From NCBI GenBank assembly GCA_945862155.1, contig CAMAXJ010000009.1:1-35878 (forward strand): 35,878 nt of DNA, in the 5' to 3' direction. How positions within the stretch are numbered: the first letter of the stretch is position 1; each line of letters begins with the position of its first letter. Made by a program: the position numbers and the translations under genes. This DNA comes from Rhodoluna limnophila (lineage in GTDB: Bacteria; Actinomycetota; Actinomycetes; Actinomycetales; Microbacteriaceae). The notes under the pieces were generated by a model. It was not told the DNA's origin, did not search any database, and saw only the letters and a list, made by a program, of their open reading frames with translations. Of the stretch, positions 27,099-34,414 are shown piece by piece.

Positions 27099-27104
27099 GA
27101 CAAT
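27099..27104 (+). promoter_or_regulatory. Possible -10 hexamer before the gene at 27111
   Basis: GACAAT ends 6 nt upstream of the ATG at 27111, preceded by TGCTA, which could act as an extended -10. There is no ribosome binding site in the 20 nt before this ATG. The position matches other leaderless-looking starts in the window. Confidence 0.35.
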
Positions 27105-27110
27105 CGCCAG

Positions 27111-27560
27111 ATGAATTCGATAACAGCAATGGAATTACAAGAAAATTTCTCTACAGATCTGCGCTCCCTCATTACCAATTGCAACCTGGTTCGGTTGCAG
27201 CTTCTTGATGGCGGCTGTAGAGAGTTAGCTGCCCCAACCCTAGGAAGAGATTTTCTTGCCGGAAGATTGGAAGATGAAAAGACATGGGGGGTATTTCGGC
27301 GCAGCATCCTTCGAGGCGTTGAGTTTGAGACCCAAATCGGTTTGGAAACTAAGCCAATGGAATACACCCGAAAGGCCATCGGGGAGCTTTTGGCCAGTGG
27401 GCAATTTCCCGCATTGGCGCGAGTAGGTTATCTGGAGCCAGGAGCGAAGCTGCAGCAACTAAGGCTGATTGGAATTGCTCGAGGATTTATCTTTACTGAT
27501 TATTTGCAAAACCCAGCAATCCCGATCGCGGCTCTTGGCTCGATTGAGCTCCGGTTGTGA
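27111..27560 (+). CDS. Unrecognised conserved-looking protein upstream of the SAF gene
   Basis: I do not recognise this 149-residue protein. It has no signal peptide or membrane helix and appears soluble, mixed alpha/beta. It contains LRSLITNCNLVRLQLLDGG near the N-terminus and a C-terminal strand-rich part (LQQLRLIGIARGFIFTDYL, PIAALGSIELRL). The frame is open back to TTG 27018, but the upstream part is basic and irregular. ATG 27111 or ATG 27129 is more likely. The gene sits between the divergent Rv3235-like gene and the SAF/ATPase/kinase group, about 60 bp before the SAF gene. It may belong to that group. No function is proposed. Confidence 0.6.
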   Translation: MNSITAMELQENFSTDLRSLITNCNLVRLQLLDGGCRELAAPTLGRDFLAGRLEDEKTWGVFRRSILRGVEFETQIGLETKPMEYTRKAIGELLASGQFPALARVGYLEPGAKLQQLRLIGIARGFIFTDYLQNPAIPIAALGSIELRL

Positions 27561-27623
27561 ATAACTCTTCGCACGGCAGCTGCCTCTTGGCAATAATTTG
27601 AGCCCTGTCCTTCGGAGGAAAAC

Positions 27624-28238
27624 GTGATTGGAAGTAAGTCGGTTAGAAAAAGCCCTGTTCAGTTGCTGCTATCTACAGCCGTGATCGCGGGCTCAGTGGT
27701 TGGCGCCTGGTTTGTAATTGAAAGCTCGAAGGTCACCGAGGTATACCTGGTGACAAGAGGTGACCTTGCTTCTGGCACGGCGTTGAGCGAAGAAAACCTT
27801 GAAACAGCTGAGCTTGCCCTGTTTGCACGAGGAGGGCAGTACCTACAAGAAGGTGAGCTTCCCCTCGGGTCCTATCTGACCAGAACGATTTCTGCGGGGG
27901 AGGTAATTCCAAAATCTGCTGTGACAACGCAAGTGCTTGATGATTATTCAAACATCGTGCTAACTCCATCAGTTGAAATAAGCAGTGCGATAACCCCAGG
28001 CTCTAAAGTCTCGGTCTGGGCAAGCCCAGCCCTTGATTACCAAAGCTTTGGTGAACCCACCATTGCCGCCCTCGATGTTGAGGTGGTCCAAGTCAAAGAA
28101 CCAGAAGGTGGCTTTGCCTCTGCTGCCAAGTCAGTAGAGATTAGGGTTCCAATAGCTTCTATTCAGTCGATACTTCGCGCCATAGCTAATCGGGACGCCA
28201 TAGCATTGATGGCTTCTAGTGTGAGTCTCGGAAACTAG
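27624..28238 (+). CDS. SAF-domain membrane-anchored protein, CpaB-like
   Basis: The 204-residue protein has an N-terminal membrane anchor (about 12-32) followed by an SAF domain (VYLVTRGDLASGTALSEENLETAEL, then GSYLTRTISAGEVIPKSAV). A further beta-rich part contains ITPGSKVSVWASP. This is the architecture of CpaB/RcpC, the pilotin-like component of Flp/Tad pilus systems, and of related actinobacterial SAF proteins. GTG 27624 is preceded by GGAGGA 5 nt upstream. The next gene, a CpaE/TadZ-like ATPase, begins on the base after the stop. The pairing mirrors Tad loci, but CpaF, TadB, TadC or pilin genes are not in the window. Pilus function is therefore not proven. Confidence 0.8.
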   Translation: MIGSKSVRKSPVQLLLSTAVIAGSVVGAWFVIESSKVTEVYLVTRGDLASGTALSEENLETAELALFARGGQYLQEGELPLGSYLTRTISAGEVIPKSAVTTQVLDDYSNIVLTPSVEISSAITPGSKVSVWASPALDYQSFGEPTIAALDVEVVQVKEPEGGFASAAKSVEIRVPIASIQSILRAIANRDAIALMASSVSLGN

Positions 28239-29096
28239 ATGCTTGATCGAATTGCAAGATCGATAACCTCTCGGGTCTCGCCAAGAACTAGCTCATCACC
28301 AGTTGTTATCGCTGTTTCAAGTCATTATGGTTCAGCGGGTAAAACAACTGTTGCCATAAACATGGCCCTTGAGCTAGCAGCTGAAAGAGCCAGAGTGCTA
28401 CTGATTGATGGAGATATTCAAGGCCCGGCAGTTGCCAATCACTTTGTCTTGACGCAGCAGCCAGCTGGTATACAAGCGGCGCTTCGAATAGCCAGTCAAC
28501 AAAGATTTGATCTCGAGCAACTTGAGAGGCTGAGTTTCCAATTCCAAAGATCCACTTTGCGAATCATGCCCGGAAGTCAAAACTTTCCAGGCCAACCAAT
28601 TGATCCAGCTGCCGTAGCTAATCTTTTAGACACTGCTCGCCTAGGTTATGAGTTCACGGTTATCGACCTTGGTTGCTTGGGTGCAGATAGCCACGGTGCT
28701 CAAACAGAGCTAACAAAGACCATCTTCTCCTTGGCCGATCGGACGGTAGTAGTTTGCCTTGCTGATCCGATAGGAATTTTCAGATTGCTTAACATTGAAA
28801 ACATCATTGCTGGGGCTGGCAACCCCGTGGATCTAGTAATGAACCGGGTAAGAAACTCAGTGATTGCTTCGGCACGAAGAGAAATTGCTATCACACTGCA
28901 GCGCTTAAGTACTTTGGAGCCGAAGGCCTATCTTCCTGATGACCCGCAACACATTGACCAGGCACTTCGCCAAGGAGTTCCCGTGACATCTCTATCGCGA
29001 ACCGGTACCTTCAGACAAGCCCTCACTGGCTTTGTTAGGGCTGAGCTACTGGGACGCAAAGGAGCGCTTGATTCAAGGGTGGCTAAACTTGGGTGA
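28239..29096 (+). CDS. CpaE/TadZ-like MinD-type ATPase
   Basis: The 285-residue protein is a SIMIBI-class ATPase of the ParA/MinD group. IAVSSHYGSAGKTTVAINMAL is the P-loop. In standard deviant Walker A motifs (KGGxGKT) the first Lys is conserved, but here that position is not Lys (HYGSAGKTT), as in some CpaE/TadZ proteins. VLLIDGDIQGPAV is switch I and TVIDLGCLGADS is the switch II/Walker B region. TLRIMPGSQNFPGQPID follows TadZ-like patterns. It is directly after the SAF gene, and its TGA is followed immediately by the GTG of the PdtaS-like kinase, suggesting coupled translation. It probably localises a membrane complex rather than segregating DNA. The partner is unknown. Confidence 0.82.
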   Translation: MLDRIARSITSRVSPRTSSSPVVIAVSSHYGSAGKTTVAINMALELAAERARVLLIDGDIQGPAVANHFVLTQQPAGIQAALRIASQQRFDLEQLERLSFQFQRSTLRIMPGSQNFPGQPIDPAAVANLLDTARLGYEFTVIDLGCLGADSHGAQTELTKTIFSLADRTVVVCLADPIGIFRLLNIENIIAGAGNPVDLVMNRVRNSVIASARREIAITLQRLSTLEPKAYLPDDPQHIDQALRQGVPVTSLSRTGTFRQALTGFVRAELLGRKGALDSRVAKLG

Positions 29097-30563
29097 GTGT
29101 CGACCCTATCCGAGCTAATCGCCAAACACGGCGAGCCGAACAAAGCCAACATCGAGTGGCTGACTCTGTTGCTGTCGGAGTGGCAGCTTGTAGCTGACCT
29201 TCTGTTTGCCGATTTAGTGCTTTGGGTGCCTTCCAAGGAAGGCGATTTCATTGCGGTTGGTCACGCCAGACCTTCTAGCGCAGCGACCATTTTCTTTCGC
29301 GACATCACCGGAGAAACAATCAAGAAGGAATGGTTACCGCTTGCTAAGCAAGCTTTCGAATCCGGGGAGATTGCAATACTGAAGACCTCCGATTCCACCG
29401 CAGGCCTACCCACGAAGCTAAGTGCAATTCCGGTTCGTAGGACCTCAAACTCAGGCGAGGTAAGTGTTCCGATAGCGCTGATTACTCGCCACACCAACAT
29501 CGCCGATAGTAGGACCCCAAACAAGCTTCACATCAACTACGTCAACTGCGGCAATGAATTACTTGGCATGGTTTCCGAAGGTAGCTTTCCTGACTTTTCA
29601 ACCCCAACTGGTCCAAGGCGCGGAGCACCTCGTGCCAACGACGGACTGCTTCGGCTTGATGTTGATGGGGTTGTCACCTTCGCAAGCCCCAATGGACTCT
29701 CTGCTTTCAATCGTCTTGGAATTGCAGGGGAGCTCGAAGGAAAATCACTGGCCGAAGCGGCAACCAAGATTGTCAAAAAACAGTCAACCGTTGACGAGTC
29801 ACTGCCACTAGTTCTAACCGGAAAAGCCCCTTGGCGAGCAGACCTGGAATCCACCAACCTCACTTTGTCGATTCGAGCAATTCCTTTACTCAAATCTGGA
29901 GCTCGAACTGGAGCAATTGTGCTGTGTCGAGAAATTACGGAACTTCGACGTCAAGAACAAGAGCTACTTACCAAAGATGCAATTATTCGAGAAATTCACC
30001 ACCGGGTAAAAAACAATCTACAAACCGTAGCCTCGGTAATGAGAATTCAAACCAGAAGATCCGATAACCCAGAGGTCAAAGACGCACTCGAGCAAGCCAT
30101 TAGACGAGTCTCCGCAATCGCACTTGTGCACAACACCCTGGCTGAAGGGTTCACTGAAGAAGTGAACTTCGATGAGGTTTTTGCAGACAGCATGAGACTT
30201 GTCGGGGAGCTCGCTTCGGAAAACTCAAAGACCCTGAAGCTTCGTATCGATGGCAAGTTTGGAAAGCTGAACAGCGATCAGGCTACCCCGCTTGCTGTTG
30301 CCCTGACCGAACTGGTAACAAACGCAGCAACTCATGGACTTGGTTCCCACGGTGGACTAATCTCACTAAACTCCAAGCGAACTGCCAAGCAGCTTTTGAT
30401 TGAGGTTGAGGATAACGGCGTAGGGCTCAAAAAAGACTCGATTGGAACAGGTCTTGGAACTCAAATCATCAAGACATTGATTGAGGGAGAGCTTCGAGGA
30501 AAGATCAGCTGGTTTTCTCCCAAAGAAGGTGGCACCAAGGTGGCCATCACAATCCCGCTATAG
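29097..30563 (+). CDS. pdtaS: Cytosolic sensor histidine kinase PdtaS
   Basis: PdtaS phosphorylates the RNA-binding ANTAR regulator PdtaR. In mycobacteria the pair responds to signals such as nitric oxide and copper. The 488 residues begin MSTLSELIAKHGEP and EWQLVADLLFADLVLWV, matching the GAF-type N-terminus of Rv3220c. A PAS-like region covers about 180-285. The HisKA_2 box REIHHRVKNNLQTVASVMRIQ has the likely phospho-His302. The ATPase motifs are ELVTNAATHGLG, DNGVG and GTGLGTQII. It starts at GTG 29097 directly after the ATPase stop, with no intervening base. whiB1 lies convergent downstream, the same neighbourhood as Rv3220c-Rv3219. PdtaR is not in the window. Confidence 0.92.
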   Translation: MSTLSELIAKHGEPNKANIEWLTLLLSEWQLVADLLFADLVLWVPSKEGDFIAVGHARPSSAATIFFRDITGETIKKEWLPLAKQAFESGEIAILKTSDSTAGLPTKLSAIPVRRTSNSGEVSVPIALITRHTNIADSRTPNKLHINYVNCGNELLGMVSEGSFPDFSTPTGPRRGAPRANDGLLRLDVDGVVTFASPNGLSAFNRLGIAGELEGKSLAEAATKIVKKQSTVDESLPLVLTGKAPWRADLESTNLTLSIRAIPLLKSGARTGAIVLCREITELRRQEQELLTKDAIIREIHHRVKNNLQTVASVMRIQTRRSDNPEVKDALEQAIRRVSAIALVHNTLAEGFTEEVNFDEVFADSMRLVGELASENSKTLKLRIDGKFGKLNSDQATPLAVALTELVTNAATHGLGSHGGLISLNSKRTAKQLLIEVEDNGVGLKKDSIGTGLGTQIIKTLIEGELRGKISWFSPKEGGTKVAITIPL

Positions 30564-30595
30564 AAATAGCTTTAGGGCAGAAGGCAAAGCCTGAA

Positions 30596-30850
30596 TTAGC
30601 TGGCTCTTCGAGCCCTGGCGTACTTGCGCTTTAGTGACTTGCGCTCATCTTCGCTCAGTCCACCCCAAACTCCGGTGTCCTGGTTTTCCTTGATCGCATA
30701 CTCAAGGCACTGGCTAGTCACGTTGCATTCGCGGCAAACAGCTTTGGCTTGCTCGATCTGGTCAACCGCAGGACCGGTGTTTCCAACCGGAAAGAACAGT
30801 TCTGGGTCTTCGTTTAGGCAACGAGCCTGATTTAGCCACTGCATATCCAT
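30596..30850 (-). CDS. whiB1: WhiB1 iron-sulfur regulator
   Basis: WhiB1 is an essential, nitric-oxide-sensitive 4Fe-4S protein that binds the primary sigma factor in mycobacteria. The 84-residue protein has cluster cysteines at 11, 39, 42 and 48, NEDPELFFPVGN between the first and second, the GVWGG turn, and the basic SEDERKSLKRKYARARRAS tail. This is close to the known WhiB1 pattern. The first ATG (30850) has AGGA about 9 nt upstream. An ATG two codons later is also possible. It converges on pdtaS, another redox-linked signalling gene. Confidence 0.94.
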   Translation of the reverse strand: MDMQWLNQARCLNEDPELFFPVGNTGPAVDQIEQAKAVCRECNVTSQCLEYAIKENQDTGVWGGLSEDERKSLKRKYARARRAS

Positions 30851-30974
30851 ATGCTTTTATCCTGATTCTTGGCCCCAAAGGACCAATACGATGGGCACTG
30901 AAAAATTCTTCAAACTTGTTTGTTTGGTGCGAATCTTGTGATTTACGCTTGAAGCGCTACACATGTTCTACTCA

Positions 30975-30980
30975 TATAAT
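30975..30980 (+). promoter_or_regulatory. Perfect -10 box upstream of the small membrane protein gene
   Basis: TATAAT lies 45 nt before the ATG at 31026. No good -35 is seen at 17-18 bp; TTGAAG at 30949 is 20 bp away. An 11-bp inverted repeat (CGCTT-G-AAGCG, 30946-30956) sits where the -35 would be and might bind an activator or repressor. Confidence 0.45.
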
Positions 30981-31025
30981 TCCATAGCCGTAGGCTTTTG
31001 TAAATACCCAAATTTGTAAGGACTC

Positions 31026-31436
31026 ATGAAAGCCTTTAGACAAGCCCCTCAATTAGTGAAACTTGTAGTTTCACTGTTGTTTATTGAGGCCCTGATAATT
31101 TCCTTAGTTTTTTTCGCACTTTTACTTGAATTATTGTCCGGAAACGTGCTAAACATTTACGCTGAAATTTTCCTGCTAGTCCTAGCGGCCGGAGCGGTTG
31201 CTTGGGTGTTGCATTTTTCACGTGGAATTTTGCAGGGAAAACGCTGGGCTAGAAGTGCTGCATTTTTCTGGCAGCTACTTCAAGGTGTAGTTGGAGCCGG
31301 CGCGCTAGCCGAAGCCGGAAGCAACAGAAACATTGGAATTTTCCTAGTAATACTTTCAGCAGTAGTCGCGATTTTGCTGTTCAACAAGAAATTTATTGCC
31401 GATACCAACCGCGAAAACGACGGTGCATTCAGTTAG
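31026..31436 (+). CDS. Small integral membrane protein, function unknown
   Basis: The 136 residues form about four hydrophobic helices (roughly 12-36, 42-62, 75-95 and 101-118), with basic loops such as FSRGILQGKRWARSAA and a charged C-terminus. The layout recalls small actinobacterial membrane proteins of unknown role. Nothing here identifies a substrate. AAGGA at 31017-31021 precedes the ATG. It is transcribed away from whiB1 and toward bcp, ending 11 bp before the bcp stop. Confidence 0.75.
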   Translation: MKAFRQAPQLVKLVVSLLFIEALIISLVFFALLLELLSGNVLNIYAEIFLLVLAAGAVAWVLHFSRGILQGKRWARSAAFFWQLLQGVVGAGALAEAGSNRNIGIFLVILSAVVAILLFNKKFIADTNRENDGAFS

Positions 31437-31447
31437 ATACTGAAATC

Positions 31448-31921
31448 TTAGATACCGAGCTGCTTGCGCAGGCTATCAACGTGACCGGTGGCCTTGACGT
31501 TGTATAGAGATAGCTCAAGCTTGCCTTTTTCATCAACCACGAATGTTGATCTAAGGACACCCTCGTATGTTCTGCCATACATGCTCTTGGTTCCATAGGC
31601 GCCATACTTTTTGTGAACGGCTAAGTCCTCATCGGCCAAAAGTGCGAACTTGAGCTTGTGGGCAACCTGGAACTTTGCCATCTTGGCTTGGGTGTCAGGG
31701 GAGATGCCAAGCACTTCGTAGCCCGCTTTGTTGAGAGCCTTGAGGTTGGAATTGAAATCCTCTGCCTCTTTGGTGCATCCAGGAGTTAGAGCTGCTGGGA
31801 AGAAGTAGACGATGACCTTCTGGCCCTTGAAGCTAGAGAGCTTCACCTTGGTGCCGTCATGGTTTGTGAGCGTGAAATCAGGAGCCTTGTCGCCAGTTTC
31901 AAGTTTCTTTAGCGCAGCCAT
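31448..31921 (-). CDS. bcp: Thioredoxin-dependent peroxiredoxin, Bcp/PrxQ family, single cysteine
   Basis: Bcp reduces hydrogen peroxide and organic peroxides in the cytosol. The 157 residues have the thioredoxin-fold core with APDFTLTNHDGTKVKLSSFKGQKVIVYFFP and peroxidatic Cys49 in TPGCTKEA. Many Bcp proteins have a resolving cysteine five residues later (CxxxxC). Here that residue is Glu (CTKEAEDF), and Cys49 is the only cysteine in the protein. It must therefore work as a 1-Cys enzyme with an external reductant. CAGGAG lies upstream of the ATG on the minus strand. Confidence 0.93.
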   Translation of the reverse strand: MAALKKLETGDKAPDFTLTNHDGTKVKLSSFKGQKVIVYFFPAALTPGCTKEAEDFNSNLKALNKAGYEVLGISPDTQAKMAKFQVAHKLKFALLADEDLAVHKKYGAYGTKSMYGRTYEGVLRSTFVVDEKGKLELSLYNVKATGHVDSLRKQLGI

Positions 31922-32008
31922 TTTTCGCTCCTGGGTAAAGGTTTCTATTTGTGTGTTTCCAGTCTAAGCCAGCTTTTTGTCTGGTTTTAGGCTCCTTTAG
32001 TGCCCGTC

Positions 32009-32014
32009 TAAGCT
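32009..32014 (+). promoter_or_regulatory. Possible -10 hexamer for a leaderless UbiA transcript
   Basis: TAAGCT ends 6 nt before the ATG at 32021. No ribosome binding site is visible in the 20 nt upstream of that ATG, so a leaderless mRNA is plausible. Confidence 0.4.
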
Positions 32015-32020
32015 TGAATC

Positions 32021-32863
32021 ATGTTGAAGCGTCTGGTGGAAATCTCCCGCCCTGTTCTATGGGTTAACACCATCGGAACCACCGTGATGGCAATGTGGCT
32101 AGGCGGAGACCTCTGGCGATGGGACATCATCCCATTTCTTATCTGGGTGACATTTCCTTTCAACCTATTGATCTACGGCATCAACGACATCTTCGATCAG
32201 GAAACTGACAACATCAACGCCCGAAAAGGCGGCATGGAAGGTGCCAAGATCAGCCCCTCAGAAGTTAGACCGATCTTTATCGGGGTAGCGCTAACCAACA
32301 TCCCATTTTTGATCTACTTCGCCTTTACGGTTCCAATTGCAGCCATGGGCTGGATACTGGCCTATTCGCTATTTTTCTACTTCTATTCATCCCCGCCATT
32401 TAGGTTCAAAGCCCGTCCGGTTTGGGATTCGGTATCTAACACCGACTATGCCTTCCCACTGGTCTTCATTCCTCTAGCCTTCGGCAACGAACCAATCTGG
32501 TTTGCAGCAATTGGTCTAATGGTTTGGTCGATGGCAAAGCACACCTTCGATGCCGTGCAGGATATTCCGCAGGATAGCTTTGTTGGCATCAAGACCACAG
32601 CAGTTTGGCTTGGCACCAAAGGCAGCGCTTACTGGGTTGGTTTCTGGTGGCTAATTTCAACTGGGCTATTTGCCATGGTGAACATTCCAGTTGCGATTGT
32701 GAACTTTGCTATCGCCGGATACCTAACCTTTGCTATCTTCAGAAATCCCGTTCCTGAAACTGGCCGCAAGCTTTACCGGCTTTCGATTGCCTTTCCATAC
32801 ATCGCTGGCGCGGTAGCTGGTGTTCAACTAGTTTCTGCGATGGTGCTAGGTATCTATCCGTGA
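32021..32863 (+). CDS. UbiA-family prenyltransferase, lycopene-elongase-like
   Basis: The 280-residue membrane enzyme attaches an isoprenoid chain to an acceptor. The two Asp-rich motifs are NDIFDQETD (55-63) and DAVQD (177-181), with about eight hydrophobic helices. NDIFDQETDNINARKGG resembles lycopene elongases such as CrtEb or LyeJ, which make C50 carotenoids. The 4-bp GTGA overlap with a CrtI-type oxidoreductase strengthens a carotenoid role. The usual crtE, crtB and crtI genes are not in the window, so the substrate is inferred. A quinone or archaeal-type lipid role is less likely but not excluded. Confidence 0.82.
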   Translation: MLKRLVEISRPVLWVNTIGTTVMAMWLGGDLWRWDIIPFLIWVTFPFNLLIYGINDIFDQETDNINARKGGMEGAKISPSEVRPIFIGVALTNIPFLIYFAFTVPIAAMGWILAYSLFFYFYSSPPFRFKARPVWDSVSNTDYAFPLVFIPLAFGNEPIWFAAIGLMVWSMAKHTFDAVQDIPQDSFVGIKTTAVWLGTKGSAYWVGFWWLISTGLFAMVNIPVAIVNFAIAGYLTFAIFRNPVPETGRKLYRLSIAFPYIAGAVAGVQLVSAMVLGIYP

Positions 32864-34281
32864 AACCAAGAAACATCATTGTTCTAGGTGCCGGTATCTC
32901 AGGACTTGCAACAGCCTCACTTCTTGCCAAAGCCGGACACAAAGTAAAAGTCATTGAAGGCGCGAGCTGGATTGGCGGCAAGTCAAAGCGCATAGTCGTT
33001 GATGGTCAACGCATGGATACCGGTCCTGCTCTTGTTACCTTCCCAGGAGTGTGGGAAGAGTTCATTCGTAGGTATGACAACTTAGGGTCTGGTCCAAAGG
33101 CAAGTGAAATCGCACCAATTGTCTTCGAACCACTTTCCGAAGTCGGTGAGTACTTCTATAAGGGCGAGAAGTGCTTGCTTCCTGTTGAACCAGGCAACAA
33201 GTGGCATGAGCCTTGGGCAAGATTCGAAGCCGTGCACGGCAAGCTCGATAAAGAAATCACCACACTTTTGACCAACACCTCAATGAGCCCTAAGGCTGTG
33301 CCTGCGGTTAGCAAGCTGGTTTCAAACTACGGAATACGCCTAACAACCAAGAGCTACCTCGATGGATTGAAGTGGCTTCCGGAAGGCCTAAAAGAAGTCA
33401 TCTCTATTCATACCTTGAACGCAGGCGTCGCACCCGAGAGCACACTGGCACTGTTTGCAACCATGCCTGCGGTTATGGCCACCCAAAAGGTTTTGGTTCC
33501 AGTTGGCGGAGTCAACGAGATTCCTTTGACACTTGAAAAGCTCGCTCGTCATGCCGGGGTTGAAATCTCTTTGAATGAGAAGGTCACCGCCATTTCTAAG
33601 AACAAGGTCACAACCGCCAAGGGCGAGTACCAAGCAGATCTTGTGATTTCGAGCTTGGATGCCAAGGTCACTGATCGTCTCCTTGGCAAAACCACAAACG
33701 AATCAGGCCGCAAGATGTCCTGCTCGGGCGTCGCTATCTACGCAGTGTTAGATCAAGACCTGCCTTCAGGCACCAAGACCCACTCAGTGATCATGCCTGA
33801 TGACCCGGCAGCACTGCACAAATCCCTTGGAGCCAAGCAGCTACCGAAAGAGTCCATGGTTTTTGTCAACTACTACAAGGCAGGACACATCTACCCAAAC
33901 AGCAAGTCAACTGTTGCGGTTTTGATCACAGCTCCTGCTGATGGCAAGCACTACGGCATTGACAGCGACTTTGCTAAGGCAGAGCTTGAAAGAGTGTCTT
34001 TGGTTATGGGCTTGCCGAAGAACATCAAAGAATACTTCGGTTCCTTTGAGGTTTTAGATCCGGAGTACTTCTCAGGTTGGGGAGCAACTGGCGGAGCGCT
34101 CTATGGAGAAGCACGAAAGATTTGGCAGTCTGGTCCGCTTCACACCCCAAGGCACTCATCAGTTTTGAGACCTTGGCTATGGCGAGTGGGTGCCTCCACA
34201 CACCCAGGAGGGGGAATTCCAGCAGTGCTAGGTGGCAGTCTAATTGCCACAGAAAAGCTAATAAGACGGCTCGCTCGCTAG
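32860..34281 (+). CDS. CrtI/CrtD-type FAD-dependent carotenoid desaturase-like protein
   Basis: The 473-residue oxidoreductase begins with the FAD Rossmann motif IIVLGAGISGLATASLLAKAG (GAGISG at 10-15) and WIGGKSKR. MDTGPALVTFPGVWEEF is the phytoene-desaturase signature. It closes with ASTHPGGGIPAVLGGSLIATEKL, the conserved C-terminal FAD/membrane region. It is slightly shorter than common CrtI proteins and resembles CrtD-like desaturases. It starts at GTG 32860, overlapping the UbiA stop. The likely joint role is elongation and extra desaturation or rearrangement of a carotenoid. The precise bond formed is unknown. Confidence 0.85.
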   Translation: MKPRNIIVLGAGISGLATASLLAKAGHKVKVIEGASWIGGKSKRIVVDGQRMDTGPALVTFPGVWEEFIRRYDNLGSGPKASEIAPIVFEPLSEVGEYFYKGEKCLLPVEPGNKWHEPWARFEAVHGKLDKEITTLLTNTSMSPKAVPAVSKLVSNYGIRLTTKSYLDGLKWLPEGLKEVISIHTLNAGVAPESTLALFATMPAVMATQKVLVPVGGVNEIPLTLEKLARHAGVEISLNEKVTAISKNKVTTAKGEYQADLVISSLDAKVTDRLLGKTTNESGRKMSCSGVAIYAVLDQDLPSGTKTHSVIMPDDPAALHKSLGAKQLPKESMVFVNYYKAGHIYPNSKSTVAVLITAPADGKHYGIDSDFAKAELERVSLVMGLPKNIKEYFGSFEVLDPEYFSGWGATGGALYGEARKIWQSGPLHTPRHSSVLRPWLWRVGASTHPGGGIPAVLGGSLIATEKLIRRLAR

Positions 34282-34282
34282 T

Positions 34283-34311
34283 TTGGATGGGCCTATCCCA
34301 AGTGGTATTCT
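34283..34311 (+). promoter_or_regulatory. tRNA-Lys promoter
   Basis: TTGGAT at 34283-34288 and TATTCT at 34306-34311 have a 17-bp spacer. They begin 2 bp after the stop of the desaturase gene. The predicted start, near 34318, is at the left edge of a 20-bp palindrome that precedes the tRNA. Confidence 0.55.
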
Positions 34312-34318
34312 TTAGAGC

Positions 34319-34338
34319 TGTTGCTCTATAGAGCAACA
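34319..34338. repeat. Perfect 20-bp palindrome immediately before tRNA-Lys
   Basis: TGTTGCTCTA is followed by its exact reverse complement TAGAGCAACA. The palindrome ends 3 nt before the first base of the mature tRNA and starts about where transcription should begin. It could be a 5' leader hairpin, a processing signal or a protein-binding site. Confidence 0.8.
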
Positions 34339-34341
34339 AAT

Positions 34342-34414
34342 GCACCTCTAGCTCAATCGGCAGAGCAACTGACTCTTAATCAGTGGGTTCCGGGTTCAAG
34401 TCCCGGGGGGTGCA
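34342..34414 (+). tRNA. tRNA-Lys (CTT anticodon)
   Basis: The 73-nt gene folds as a complete cloverleaf. The acceptor stem is GCACCTC with GGGGTGC (one T-G pair), the D stem GCTC/GAGC, and the anticodon stem ACTGA/TCAGT around loop CTCTTAA. The variable region is GGGTT and the T arm CCGGG-TTCAAGT-CCCGG, with discriminator A. The CTT anticodon occupies 34375-34377. CCA is not encoded. A terminator hairpin follows. The 3' part from 34370 is duplicated downstream at 35441. Confidence 0.96.

Noticed and set aside
30946-30956. 11-bp inverted repeat between whiB1 and the small membrane protein gene
   Set aside because: Short enough to arise by chance. Noted only as a possible operator with the nearby -10 box.
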